A stretch of DNA of 64,000 bases, from assembly GCA_035556715.1 (NCBI GenBank), contig DATMER010000029.1, positions 1 to 64,000 on the forward strand, given 5' to 3'. The position numbers and the translations under genes are program-made. How positions within the stretch are numbered: the first letter of the stretch is position 1; each line of letters opens with the position of its first letter. Source of the stretch: DATMER01 sp035556715. GTDB taxonomy: Bacteria > Acidobacteriota > Thermoanaerobaculia > Multivoradales > UBA5704. A model generated the notes under the pieces. That model had not been told where the DNA came from. It saw only the letters and a list, made by a program, of their open reading frames with translations, and searched no databases. Positions 9,094-17,535 of the stretch are shown here, in pieces.

Positions 9094-9594
9094 TCAGCTC
9101 TCCGAGTCCTCCAGGTGCTCGAGCACTTCGCCCAAGTGGGCGAACTCCCAATCCTGCGCATAGTGGTGCAGCCGCAGGAGCAGGAGCTTCTGGTCCAGCG
9201 CGTCCTCCGTGAGGACGAGGACCGAGTCGAGCCCGGCCACCGTGCCCACGACGTCGCCCCACCGGGATGCCTCGATGGCCTTCGCCACGAGGGAGCCAGC
9301 TCCCGGTTGCGTCATGACCAGGGTCAGGTAGGGACCGGCGGGCTTGACCTCCCTCACGTAGTCGACCACCTTCAGAAACGGGGAGTTTGCCTCGACCGTG
9401 GGCAGTTGCCACTGGTCTCCGATGCGCACGGCCCGGATCTCCTTCAGGTCGCGGCTCACGCTGGACTGCGTGGCTGCGATCCCCCGCTCCCGCAGCATAT
9501 CGACCAGTTCCTTCTGCTGGCTGACCGGCTCCTCCATCAGGATCTCCCGGATCGCCTTGCGGCGCTGCTCTTGGATGTCACGGCTGCTCGGCAT
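9094..9594 (-). CDS. argR: Arginine repressor ArgR
   Basis: At 166 residues it has normal length and both domains. The N-terminal winged helix-turn-helix spans residues 8-75 with the hallmark 'ATQSSVSRDLKEIRAVRI' recognition region. The C-terminal oligomerisation/arginine-binding domain has 'PGAGSLVAKAIE' and 'WGDVVGTVAGLDSVLVL', corresponding to the G-T-VAG-DT-LV motif. ArgR uses L-arginine as co-repressor to control arginine synthesis and catabolism. It lies directly upstream of the deoxyhypusine-synthase-like gene, probably as an operon. A TATCCT hexamer lies 6 bases before the ATG with no ribosome site, so its mRNA may be leaderless. Confidence 0.92.
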   Translation of the reverse strand: MPSSRDIQEQRRKAIREILMEEPVSQQKELVDMLRERGIAATQSSVSRDLKEIRAVRIGDQWQLPTVEANSPFLKVVDYVREVKPAGPYLTLVMTQPGAGSLVAKAIEASRWGDVVGTVAGLDSVLVLTEDALDQKLLLLRLHHYAQDWEFAHLGEVLEHLEDSES

Positions 9595-9600
9595 GTGAAT

Positions 9601-9606
9601 AGGATA
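9601..9606 (-). promoter_or_regulatory. -10-like TATCCT six bases before argR
   Basis: On the minus strand TATCCT is followed by 6 bases and the argR ATG, which suggests leaderless transcription of argR. Confidence 0.4.
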
Positions 9607-9649
9607 GCCTTAATTTCTACCGGGTGCAAGAGAATCTCGCTGGTACCTC

Positions 9650-9679
9650 TTGACAAGGGACGGGAATGTTGGCTATCGT
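9650..9679 (+). promoter_or_regulatory. Sigma-70-type promoter for the helical protein gene
   Basis: A perfect TTGACA at 9650-9655 and TATCGT at 9674-9679, separated by 18 bp, precede the gene at 9755. A strong AAGGAGG ribosome site follows 7 bases before the start codon. Confidence 0.65.
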
Positions 9680-9754
9680 ATGCACATTCAATGAAGTTGC
9701 CCGGGCCATCCCGGTCCTGGACGTTTCCTCCCCGGCAGGGGAAGGAGGTTCCAG

Positions 9755-10150
9755 ATGGCGGACGAACGGGTGTACATGAACACGGTGAACGGGTGGGACA
9801 AGATGGACGCGGCGGTGACCGCCAACGCGGAGGAGGTGCCGCAGTTGGAGATCAACCTCGGCAAGCTGCGGCAGAAAAGCGCGCTGGTCCGGAACCTGTA
9901 CGTGCAGCACGCGGCCCTTGCGGCGGCTCGGCAGGGGGTCACCCAGGAGATGCAGCAGCTGATCGAGGAGGGGGAGTCCCTGGTGCGCTTCCTGAGGGAG
10001 GGGGTCAAGGCCCACTACGGGAAGCGGAGCGAGAAGCTGGTCGAATTCGGGGTGCAGCCGCTGCGCAGCAGGACCCGGAAGAAGGCCTCGGAGCCGCCTC
10101 CGCTTCCGGAGACCGTCTCCCCCGCCACGGCTCCTGATTCTGTGAAATAG
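9755..10150 (+). CDS. Helical protein, paralogue of 1444-1878, 131 aa
   Basis: The start is fixed by AAGGAGG at correct spacing. The protein is a likely long helical hairpin, with heptad-like Leu/Ile/Val/Ala spacing through residues 15-95, then a basic turn (RSRTRKKA) and a Pro-rich tail (SEPPPLPETVSPATAPD). It shares with the 1444 gene the core 'LREGVKAHYGKRSEKLVEFG' and a helix ending just before a Pro-rich tail. Both genes are followed by a CCGGGGGCG/CGCCCCCGG stem-loop, so gene and terminator were copied together. There is no signal peptide or Cys. It has its own strong promoter and terminator, so it is a single-gene unit and probably well expressed. Function unknown. Confidence 0.7.
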   Translation: MADERVYMNTVNGWDKMDAAVTANAEEVPQLEINLGKLRQKSALVRNLYVQHAALAAARQGVTQEMQQLIEEGESLVRFLREGVKAHYGKRSEKLVEFGVQPLRSRTRKKASEPPPLPETVSPATAPDSVK

Positions 10151-10159
10151 CCTGTCTCT

Positions 10160-10195
10160 CCGGGGGCGTGCTGCCAACACGCCCCCGGCTTTTTG
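10160..10195 (+). terminator. Rho-independent terminator
   Basis: CCGGGGGCGTG pairs perfectly with CACGCCCCCGG around a 7-base loop, followed at once by CTTTTTG. It lies 10 bases after the stop of the helical protein gene. Confidence 0.9.
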
Positions 10196-10220
10196 CCTCT
10201 CCCGATGCCCTCCCGAGCCA

Positions 10221-10556
10221 TTCCGAAGTTTTTCGAAGCCGTTCCGAACGGTTCGGATCGATTCCGAGCGCCTCGGAACCGTTCCAAAGTCCTTGGAGCG
10301 GCTCCGAGATCCTGGGAGCCGTTCCGGGATTCTTCGATGCGTCCGGAAAGTTTCTGACCCGTCCCGAGATCCTCCGAAGCGGTCCCGAGATCTTCGGACC
10401 GGTCCAAAAAGATTCGGAGCGCTTCCGAGCGCTTCCGAGTCGTCCTGAGCTTTTCGGATCGGCTCCGAGCTTCTGGGACCCGTTCCGGATTCCTCGGAAC
10501 GAGTCCGAGCTCTTCGGATCGGCTCCGAAGTTCTGGGGATCGGTCCGAAGTTCTTC
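10221..10556. repeat. Array of about 17 degenerate ~20-bp units, each an imperfect mini-hairpin
   Basis: From 10221 on, the sequence falls into 20-base units made of a TTCCGA-type half and a TCGGAA-type half separated by about 3 bases. The clearest units are TTCCGAG-CGC-CTCGGAA at 10262-10278 and TCCGAA-CGG-TTCGGA at 10243-10257. The phase slips by one base near 10391. Neighbouring units differ, yet several keep pairing through paired changes, for example CCGA/TCGG in one and CCAA/TTGG in another. A period of 20 does not preserve a reading frame, so the open frames here are not genes. The array starts just after a terminator and ends about 250 bases before the first SBBP gene. Confidence 0.75.
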
Positions 10557-10691
10557 ATGCTCTGGAAATGCCGGCGGCTCCGGCGCGGCGAGTATGACCC
10601 GCGGCCCGTGCTTTGCATATCACTGAAACGTCCAAGGTCGCGTGGTGGGCTCGGTAAGTCTCCTGGGGTGGTCAGCGGCAGCTCCGTCTTC

Positions 10692-10730
10692 TCAGAGACC
10701 CTGTCTCTCTCAGAGAGACCCTGTCTCTCG
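10692..10730. repeat. Two tandem copies of a GAGACCCTGTCTC hairpin
   Basis: The motif GAGAC-CCT-GTCTC occurs twice, about 21 bases apart, in the gap between the mini-hairpin array and the first SBBP gene. Apart from this, 10557-10804 shows only a ribosome site (GGGGGTGAG) before the ATG at 10805. Confidence 0.5.
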
Positions 10731-10804
10731 TCATCCACCCTGGAAGGCCCGCTTCATTCGGAAGCCCGGGCCCCCCGCAGCGGCAACTTCTACATGGGGG
10801 TGAG

Positions 10805-12631
10805 ATGAAAACCGTAACTGCCTTCTGCCTGCCTCTTCTCCTCTTTCTCGTCACGGCAGTCCCGGCCGGGGCCGCCGATCTTGCCTTCTCCACCTACCTT
10901 CCTAACGGCTACGGTCCCACCTACCAGGCATGGGCGGTCTCTACGGACGTCAAGGGCAACGTGTATGTGACAGGCTCCTACGCGCCGCTTCCCTACTATC
11001 CGAATCCTTGGCCTCAGACGCCTTACGTGATGAAACTGAGCTCGCAAGGCGAGGTCCTCTACACGACGATCTTCCCCGGAAGCGGGGTGTCCGGGGCCGA
11101 AGCCATCTTCGTGGACCCCTTGGGACAAGCCTACATTGCGGGATATACGAACGGGGACTTTCCTCAGATCGGCGGGCTCGACCTGGCCTACCGGGGCGCT
11201 GGCTACGACGGCTTCGTCGCCAAGCTCGGACCGGGTGGGCAGATCCTCTATTCCACTTCCTTCGGTGCGGCTGGCCATGAGAGAGCTTCAGGCCTGGGGG
11301 TGGATTCCAGCGGAGCAATTTACGTGTCTGGATTCACCGACTCCCCCGGCTTCCCTCGGACCGGGCCGAGCCCTCTGCCGGAAGGTGAAGGGATTGAGGT
11401 CTTCGTGGCCAAACTCAAGCCCGGCAAAGCGGAGCCGGTCTGGTCGTTCACCTTTGGCGGCTCCGGCGCGGATGCACCCAACAGATTGGCCGTCTCCCCC
11501 TCCGGGCGTTCTTATCTGAGCGGCTACACGGAGTCCTTCGACTTTCCGACTCTCGAGGCGTACCAGACGGAGCACGGCGGAGGGGCGGACGCCTTCCTCG
11601 TGAGCTTCGGAGCGAGTGGCGACCGGGTCTTCTACTCGACCTTGCTGGGCGGCAGTGGCCTCGACTACGGAATGGACATAGCCGTGGATGCCGCGGGCAA
11701 CGCTTGGTTGGGCGGGTACACCAGTTCCGCCGACTTCCCGGTTCTCCGGCCGCTTCAGGCATCGAAGGCAGGGTCCATAAGCCATTACAGTGACGGATTC
11801 GTCAGCGGCTTCTCCTCTACGGGCGCGCTCACGTTTTCCTCTTACTTCGGGGCTTCGGAGATCGACTATGTGAAGAGCCTTGCGCTCGACCGGTCGGGCA
11901 ACCTCCACATCGCTGGCGCCACCAACTCGGCACTTTTTCCGCTGAAGGATCCAGTGCAGGATCAATGTGGGCCAGTTCAAAGCGGGAGGTACTGCCCTTT
12001 GGATGTCTTCGTTGCCCGGATCGACCCGCGGACTCCTAAGCTCCTGTTCTCCACCTATTTGGGAGGCTCGGTACGGAGCATCTCCGAAATCGAACCTGAT
12101 GACTTCCCCTTGGGTATTGCAGTGGACTCCCAAGGAGCCGCCGTTGTGGTTGGTGGGACTTACAGCCGTGACTTTCCCCTGGTAAACCCGATCTTCACCC
12201 GCAATGAGGCGCCCGTCCATTTCGCCTCCTTCGTGACCCGTATCCTGCTCACCAATCAGCTACCCGTCTGCTCCGCCGCGACCGCCAGCCCATCCGCGAT
12301 CTGGCCGCCGGACCGCCGGCAGGTCCGGATCTCGACCCTGGGGGTGACCGACCCCGACGGCGACCCGGTCACCCTGAAGATCACCCGCATCCTGCAGGAC
12401 GAGCTGTTCACGGCCCGGATGCCGGACGCCGGGAGCCTGGGAACCGCGAAGCCCTGGGTCCGGGCCGACCGCATGGACAATGGCGATGGCCGCGTCTACC
12501 ACCTCTTCTTCGAAGCCACCGACCCTGCCGGCGCATCGTGCACCGGCGAGGTCAAGGTGTGCGTGTCTCTCCAGTCTGGCGGCACCTGCCGCGACGGCGG
12601 GGCGCGTTTCGATTCGACCCTCCCCCGTTGA
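10805..12631 (+). CDS. Secreted SBBP beta-propeller repeat protein 1
   Basis: A signal peptide (MKTVTAFCLPLLLFLVTAVP, cleaved near AGA-AD) is followed by SBBP repeats of about 55 residues through residue 480. Each has the pattern FSTYLGGS..D....IAVD..GNAWLGGYT.S.DFP and is often followed by DAFVAK/DVFVARI. A C-terminal beta-sandwich domain covers about residues 485-608, with a Cys near its start and Cys pairs at the end (ASCTGEVKVCVSLQSGGTC). It is likely exported and may be surface-bound; no enzymatic motif is seen. Its N-terminal part resembles SBBP protein 3, while the last 120 residues are nearly identical to SBBP protein 2, also at DNA level, so the gene is a mosaic. It is the first of three tandem genes. 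Confidence 0.85.
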   Translation: MKTVTAFCLPLLLFLVTAVPAGAADLAFSTYLPNGYGPTYQAWAVSTDVKGNVYVTGSYAPLPYYPNPWPQTPYVMKLSSQGEVLYTTIFPGSGVSGAEAIFVDPLGQAYIAGYTNGDFPQIGGLDLAYRGAGYDGFVAKLGPGGQILYSTSFGAAGHERASGLGVDSSGAIYVSGFTDSPGFPRTGPSPLPEGEGIEVFVAKLKPGKAEPVWSFTFGGSGADAPNRLAVSPSGRSYLSGYTESFDFPTLEAYQTEHGGGADAFLVSFGASGDRVFYSTLLGGSGLDYGMDIAVDAAGNAWLGGYTSSADFPVLRPLQASKAGSISHYSDGFVSGFSSTGALTFSSYFGASEIDYVKSLALDRSGNLHIAGATNSALFPLKDPVQDQCGPVQSGRYCPLDVFVARIDPRTPKLLFSTYLGGSVRSISEIEPDDFPLGIAVDSQGAAVVVGGTYSRDFPLVNPIFTRNEAPVHFASFVTRILLTNQLPVCSAATASPSAIWPPDRRQVRISTLGVTDPDGDPVTLKITRILQDELFTARMPDAGSLGTAKPWVRADRMDNGDGRVYHLFFEATDPAGASCTGEVKVCVSLQSGGTCRDGGARFDSTLPR

Positions 12632-12659
12632 GAACGACCGAAAACGAAAGGAGGACGCT

Positions 12660-14489
12660 TTGAACCAGAAATATCTCGGAACGGTCCTCGGACTGATCCT
12701 GGCGGGTGGGATCCTCTTCAGCGTGCCCAGGCTGACCGCTCAGTCTCCCCCGAGCCTCGCCTTCTCGACCTACCTTGGGGGAAGCTCCGAGGACTCCATC
12801 GAGGGGGTGATCACCGATGCGTTGGGAAACGTCTACGTGGCGGGCTGGACCTGGTCAGGGAACTTCCCGGTCACCCACGCGTTGGGGAATCCCAGCGACG
12901 GTGTCAACGCGTTCGTGGCAAAGCTCGATCCCTCAGGCCGCCTCGTGTTCTCGACGCTGCTCGGCGGCAGCGATTTTGATCGGGGGGTGGACATCGCCCT
13001 CAGTCCCGGAGGAGAGATCTGGGTGCTGGGGGAGACATGGTCGTCTGACTTTCCGCGCACGGACGGCCCGCCGGCGCCGACGATTGGGGACGTGTTCGTG
13101 ACCCGGCTGGCGCCGGGAGGCGCAGCCATCCTCTCTTCCACGGTCGTGGGCGGCTCCGCTGGGGACGTCCCTGTCTCCCTTGCGCTGGACGGACTGGGGA
13201 GGCCCATCGTGGTCGGAGGGACGTGGTCCCACGACTTCCCGATGGTCCATGCCCTCTTCCCCCACCGCCACGACATGGACGATGGGTTCGTGATGGCGCT
13301 GGAGTCCGACGGCTCGGGTCTGGAGTACTCCACCTACCTGGGTGGCAGCGCGCTCGACGCCATTCGGGGTGTGGCCGCGGATGCCGCGGGACACGCCTAT
13401 GTCACGGGCTTCACCTTGTCGCAGGATTTTCCCGTGGCTGCGGCCTGGCAGCCGCACCACGCCGGGGACACGGATGCCTTCGTCGTCAAGCTGTCCCCTT
13501 CCGGCCATGCGCTCGTCTACTCCACCTTCCTGGGAGACCGTCTCGGCGACCAGGCCTACCAAATTGCGGTGGGGGAGGAGGGGGATGCCTGGGTTGTGGG
13601 TGTCACCTTGGGTCTTTTCCCGTTGGTGGATCCCTTCCAGCCGGCGTTCGGGGGTGGGACCGACGCCTTCGTGGTCCGGCTGAGCGCCGCGGGGGGGTTG
13701 GTCTCCTCCTCGTTCCTCGGCGGCTCCGGGGGCGAAACGGACTTTGCCATCGATGTCGGCGCGGACGGCGTCTATGTGGCGGGGCGCACTCACTCGGCCG
13801 ATTTCCCCTTGGTCGATCCGGTGCAGGCCGACTGCGCGCCAGGGGGCTCCGCCTGCGAGGGGGACGCTTTCCTCACCAGGCTTAGTCCTGACGGGAGGGC
13901 AATCGTTCAATCGACCTATCTGGGGGGCGGCATCCCGGCAAAGAGCACCGAGCCCTCCACCGACTTGGCAACCAGCGTCGCTGCCGACCGCCGCGGCGGC
14001 GCCTACATCGCAGGCCAAGCTCTAACGCTCGATTTCCCGGTGGTTTCGGCACACCAGCCGGGCCACGGCGGCGGTCTGCGGGACGCCTTTGTCGCCCGAA
14101 TCGTGGCGAACCTCTACCCCCCCGACTGCTCAGGAGCCACGGCGAGCCCGTCCATGATCTGGCCCCCGGACCGGCGGCAGGTGCGGATCTCGACCCTGGG
14201 GGTGACCGACCCGGACGGCGACCCGGTCACCCTGAAGGTCACCCGCATCCTGCAGGACGAGCTGTTCACCGCCCGCATGCCCGACGCCGGGAGCCTGGGG
14301 ACCGCGAAACCCTGGGTCCGGGCCGACCGCATGGACAACGGCGACGGCCGCGTCTACCACCTCTTCTTCGAAGCCACCGACCCTGCCGGAGCGAAGTGCA
14401 CCGGTGAAGTGAAGGTGTGCGTGCCCCTGCAGTCCGGCGGCACCTGTCGCGACGGCGGCGCGCGGTTCGATTCGACCCTGCCCCGATAG
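12660..14489 (+). CDS. Secreted SBBP beta-propeller repeat protein 2
   Basis: The TTG at 12660 was chosen as start because AAAGGAGG lies 6 bases before it and it yields a signal peptide (NQKYLGTVLGLILAGGILFS). The longer upstream frame only overlaps SBBP protein 1. About eight SBBP repeats follow with the pattern YSTYLGGS..D...GVAADAAGHAYVTGFT.S.DFP. The C-terminal sandwich domain starts near 'CSGATASPSMIWPPDRRQ' and is nearly identical to that of protein 1, including silent positions. The gene starts 28 bases after protein 1, so it is probably co-transcribed. Family members are common in large environmental genomes, and their role is unknown. A surface or matrix protein is the best inference. 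Confidence 0.85.
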   Translation: MNQKYLGTVLGLILAGGILFSVPRLTAQSPPSLAFSTYLGGSSEDSIEGVITDALGNVYVAGWTWSGNFPVTHALGNPSDGVNAFVAKLDPSGRLVFSTLLGGSDFDRGVDIALSPGGEIWVLGETWSSDFPRTDGPPAPTIGDVFVTRLAPGGAAILSSTVVGGSAGDVPVSLALDGLGRPIVVGGTWSHDFPMVHALFPHRHDMDDGFVMALESDGSGLEYSTYLGGSALDAIRGVAADAAGHAYVTGFTLSQDFPVAAAWQPHHAGDTDAFVVKLSPSGHALVYSTFLGDRLGDQAYQIAVGEEGDAWVVGVTLGLFPLVDPFQPAFGGGTDAFVVRLSAAGGLVSSSFLGGSGGETDFAIDVGADGVYVAGRTHSADFPLVDPVQADCAPGGSACEGDAFLTRLSPDGRAIVQSTYLGGGIPAKSTEPSTDLATSVAADRRGGAYIAGQALTLDFPVVSAHQPGHGGGLRDAFVARIVANLYPPDCSGATASPSMIWPPDRRQVRISTLGVTDPDGDPVTLKVTRILQDELFTARMPDAGSLGTAKPWVRADRMDNGDGRVYHLFFEATDPAGAKCTGEVKVCVPLQSGGTCRDGGARFDSTLPR

Positions 14490-14501
14490 CAAGGAGGATG
14501 C

Positions 14502-16412
14502 ATGTCTCGAAACGTAGTATCCCGATGGACTGCCGCCGTGATCTCAGCGTTGCTCCGACGCTTCCAAACAACCCTCTCCGCAATCGCCTTCATGGCTGCT
14601 TTGGCCCTGCCGCTCGCCGCGACTCCGCCTGACTTCGTTCCGGGCGTCGTGGGGGCGCCTTCGGGCGCCGCCGCCGACTCCTCCATCGCGTTCTCCACTC
14701 TTCTCCCTAACGGCTCCGGCCCGACCTATGAGGTCGAAGCGGTAGCCACCGACCCTTCCGGCAACGTGTACGTGACGGGCGCGTACGCTCCCTTCCCCTT
14801 CGACCGTCCTTTCGTGATGAAGCTGAGCCCGGCGGGAGAGGTCCTCTACACGACGATCTTCCCCGGCACGAGCTCTGCCATCGCCACGGCCATCGCCGTG
14901 GACGGTCAGGGCCAGGCTTACATCGCAGGCTTTACCGATGGCAACGGAGTGCCTCAGATCGACGGTCTGGACGCTGCATATCGGGGCACCAGCCGTGACG
15001 CGTTCGTCGCGAAGCTCGGCCCTGGGGGAGAAATCCTCTATTCGACCGCGCTGGGAGGCTCCGCCATGATTGGGGGCAATTCCCCAATCGACGTCGCCAT
15101 GGCCGTCGGATTCGACTCCCAGGGTGCCATCTACGTCGGCGGGTACACCGTAACCCTGGACTTCCCTCGGGTCGGCTCCCTCTCCATCGCGGCCGGGGGC
15201 GGCCCTGAGGCCTTCGTGGCCAAGCTGGTGCCGGGAAACCCGGCGCCGGTCTGGTCCACCCCCTTCGGCGGAGCCAGCTTTGAGGTGCTCTACGGTCTCG
15301 ACGTGGACTCCGCGGGCAACCTCTATCTCGCCGGCTACACGCGTTCCGCAGACTTCCCGACCGTCAACGCAATTCAGGACGAGCACGCCGGGGGTGCGGA
15401 CTACGACATCTTCGTCATGAAGCTGACCTCCGCCGGGCAGGTGGTCTACTCCACCTATCTCGGCGGGAGCGGCAACGACATCGGCTGGGCGATCGCCGCC
15501 GACGCAGCGGGCAATGCCTGGCTGGGCGGCTCCACCGAATCACAGGACTTCCCGCTGAAGAACCCCCTCCAGGACACTTTTGCTTGGAGCGAGGGCTTCG
15601 TGGCCGGGCTGGGGCCTGCCGGAGCGCTGCTCTTCTCCACGTTCTTCGGCGGCAGCGCCTTCGATCACGTGTCGGGGATCGACGTGGACCCGTCGGGTCT
15701 CCTCCACATCACGGGCGACACCGAATCGGTCGTGTTTCCCTTGAAGGAGCCGATTCAGGAGAGCTGCCTGCCGGAGGATGTCCCCATCGGAGTCCGCTGT
15801 ATCAAGGACGCGTTTGTCGCCAGAATCAATCCGCGAGTTCCCTCGCTCCTCTTCTCCACCTACCTGGGCGGCTCGGTCAGGGGCGCTAGCCATGACCCGG
15901 AGGATAGCGCCTTGGATATCACCGTCGATCCCGGGGGCAGAGCCACGGTGGTCGGCAGGACCTTTGCCAAGGACTTTCTCCTGGTGAACCCGTTTTTCTC
16001 GAAGTACGAGGCAACCTCGGAACCGCCCTCTTTCGTGACCCGCTTCCAGGTGACGGACAACCGCGCACCGGTCTGCTCCGGCGCTACTGCCAGCCCGTCC
16101 GTGATCTGGCCCCCGAATGGCAAGATGGTCCCGGTCTCCATCCTCGGCGTCACCGATCCGGAGGGGGAGCCCGTCGCCCTGAAGATCACCGGAATCACCC
16201 AGGACGAGCCCGGAGCCAGCTTCTCGGGCATCGGCTCTTCCGTCGCCCGGGTGAAGGCGGAGCGGGCCGGCAAGGGGGACGGCCGGGTCTACCACATCCT
16301 TTTCGAAGCCACCGATCCCTCCGGCGGGTCGTGCGCCGGCGAGGTGACGGTGTGCGTGCCGCACGACCGGGGGAAGGGCAAGGGGAGCTGCGTGGACAGC
16401 AGCCGGAAGTGA
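14502..16412 (+). CDS. Secreted SBBP beta-propeller repeat protein 3
   Basis: It starts 12 bases after protein 2, with AAGGAGG just upstream. An ATG four bases earlier is out of frame. The N-terminus is long (about 60 residues), with a hydrophobic segment around 'TTLSAIAFMAALALPLAAT' acting as signal peptide. The SBBP repeats resemble protein 1, including the opening 'FSTLLPNGSGPTYE'. The C-terminal domain begins 'APVCSGATASPSVIWPPNG' like the others but has diverged (GASFSGIGSSVARVKAE), so it did not take part in the recent homogenisation seen between proteins 1 and 2. It ends with a Gly/Lys-rich tail with a final Cys (KGSCVDSSRK). It is the last gene of the tandem set and converges on the aminotransferase gene. 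Confidence 0.85.
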   Translation: MSRNVVSRWTAAVISALLRRFQTTLSAIAFMAALALPLAATPPDFVPGVVGAPSGAAADSSIAFSTLLPNGSGPTYEVEAVATDPSGNVYVTGAYAPFPFDRPFVMKLSPAGEVLYTTIFPGTSSAIATAIAVDGQGQAYIAGFTDGNGVPQIDGLDAAYRGTSRDAFVAKLGPGGEILYSTALGGSAMIGGNSPIDVAMAVGFDSQGAIYVGGYTVTLDFPRVGSLSIAAGGGPEAFVAKLVPGNPAPVWSTPFGGASFEVLYGLDVDSAGNLYLAGYTRSADFPTVNAIQDEHAGGADYDIFVMKLTSAGQVVYSTYLGGSGNDIGWAIAADAAGNAWLGGSTESQDFPLKNPLQDTFAWSEGFVAGLGPAGALLFSTFFGGSAFDHVSGIDVDPSGLLHITGDTESVVFPLKEPIQESCLPEDVPIGVRCIKDAFVARINPRVPSLLFSTYLGGSVRGASHDPEDSALDITVDPGGRATVVGRTFAKDFLLVNPFFSKYEATSEPPSFVTRFQVTDNRAPVCSGATASPSVIWPPNGKMVPVSILGVTDPEGEPVALKITGITQDEPGASFSGIGSSVARVKAERAGKGDGRVYHILFEATDPSGGSCAGEVTVCVPHDRGKGKGSCVDSSRK

Positions 16413-16415
16413 AGG

Positions 16416-17534
16416 CTACGCCCCGAAGAATTCCCGCACCGTCCCGCACACCCGCTCGTGCTCCTCGTTGGTGAGCTCGGGGAAGATGGGCAGGCAGAGC
16501 ACCTCTTTCGCCGCGGCCGTGGAGACGGGGAGGTCGCCGGGGTCGAGCCGGATCTTCCCTTCCATCGCAGGCTGGTGGTGGAGCGGCGAGGGGTAGTGGA
16601 CGGCCGAGGCCACGCCTCGCGACTTCAGATGCTCCATCAGGTCGTCCCGGCGGGAGGTGCGGATCGTGTACTGGTGGTAGACCGAGAGCGCGCCGGGCGG
16701 GTCCGGGATCAGGCGGATGTCCCCGACACCATTGAAGGCTCCGTGGTAGCGGCAGGCCAGCTCCCGGCGGCGGGTGTTGTCCTCCTCCAGCAGCTCCAGC
16801 CGGCAGTTGAGGACCGCGGCCTGGAGGCTGTCGAGACGGCTGTTCGTCCCGACCTCGATGTGGTTGTAGCGACCCGCCTGGCCGTGATTGGCGAGCAGGT
16901 GGACCTTTGCGACCAGATCCTTGTCGTTGCCGGTAACCGCGCCGCCGTCCCCGAAGCAGCCCAGGTTCTTGGTGGGGTAGAAGCTCCAGGCGGCCAGCCG
17001 GCCGAAGCCCCCGACACGCTTCCCCTTCCACGCCGCACCTTGCGCCTGGGCCGCGTCCTCGATCATCCAGAGGCCGCGCTTTTCACAGAGGGCCAGGGTG
17101 GCGTCCACGTCGATCGGCCGGCCGTAGAGGTGGACCGGGATGAGCCCCACGGTGCGGTCGGTGACCCGCCGCGCCGCGTCCTCCGGGTCCAGGTTCAGGG
17201 TCTCGGGATCGACGTCGGCGAAGACCGGCACGCCGTCCAGGAGGAGGACGGCCTCGGCCGTGGCGAAGAAGCTGAAGGATGGGACGATCACCTCGTCGCC
17301 GGGCCTCAGCCCCAGCGCCCTCAAAGCCAGTACCAGGGCGTCGGTGCCGTTGGCGAGCGCGGTGCAGGCCTCCACTCCCAGGTACCGGGCGAAGGCGGCC
17401 TCGAACTCCCGGACCTCGGGTCCCAGAATGAACGAGCTCTCGGAAAGGACGCGCCGCCAGCGCTCTTCCAGCTTGGAGGCGATGCGGCGATGGACGCGGG
17501 GCAGGTCGAGGATGGGAACGTTCACGGGCGGCAT
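16416..17534 (-). CDS. DegT/DnrJ/EryC1/StrS-family PLP aminotransferase
   Basis: The 372-residue protein is a fold-type I, PLP-dependent sugar aminotransferase. Visible hallmarks are 'ANGTDALVLALRALGLRPGD' (phosphate-binding turn), 'VPSFSFFATAEAVLLLDGVP' (ring stacking region), 'HLYGRPIDVDA', 'MIEDAAQAQGA' (Asp contacting the pyridine nitrogen), and 'SFYPTKNLGCFGDGGAV' with the Schiff-base Lys. These enzymes transaminate keto-sugar nucleotides for O-antigen, glycan or antibiotic sugars. The ATG at 17534 starts one base after the stop of the upstream glycosyltransferase gene, so the pair forms one operon. A role in making an amino sugar for a surface glycan is the likely combined role. Confidence 0.9.
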   Translation of the reverse strand: MPPVNVPILDLPRVHRRIASKLEERWRRVLSESSFILGPEVREFEAAFARYLGVEACTALANGTDALVLALRALGLRPGDEVIVPSFSFFATAEAVLLLDGVPVFADVDPETLNLDPEDAARRVTDRTVGLIPVHLYGRPIDVDATLALCEKRGLWMIEDAAQAQGAAWKGKRVGGFGRLAAWSFYPTKNLGCFGDGGAVTGNDKDLVAKVHLLANHGQAGRYNHIEVGTNSRLDSLQAAVLNCRLELLEEDNTRRRELACRYHGAFNGVGDIRLIPDPPGALSVYHQYTIRTSRRDDLMEHLKSRGVASAVHYPSPLHHQPAMEGKIRLDPGDLPVSTAAAKEVLCLPIFPELTNEEHERVCGTVREFFGA

Positions 17535-17535
17535 T

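Noticed and set aside
10221..10556. CRISPR array
   Set aside because: There are no identical repeats separated by unique spacers and no cas genes. Units are contiguous and degenerate.
10168..10626. Open frame translating the mini-hairpin array into a Ser/Phe-rich repeat protein
   Set aside because: The 20-bp period does not preserve frame, no ribosome site precedes it, and it starts inside a terminator.
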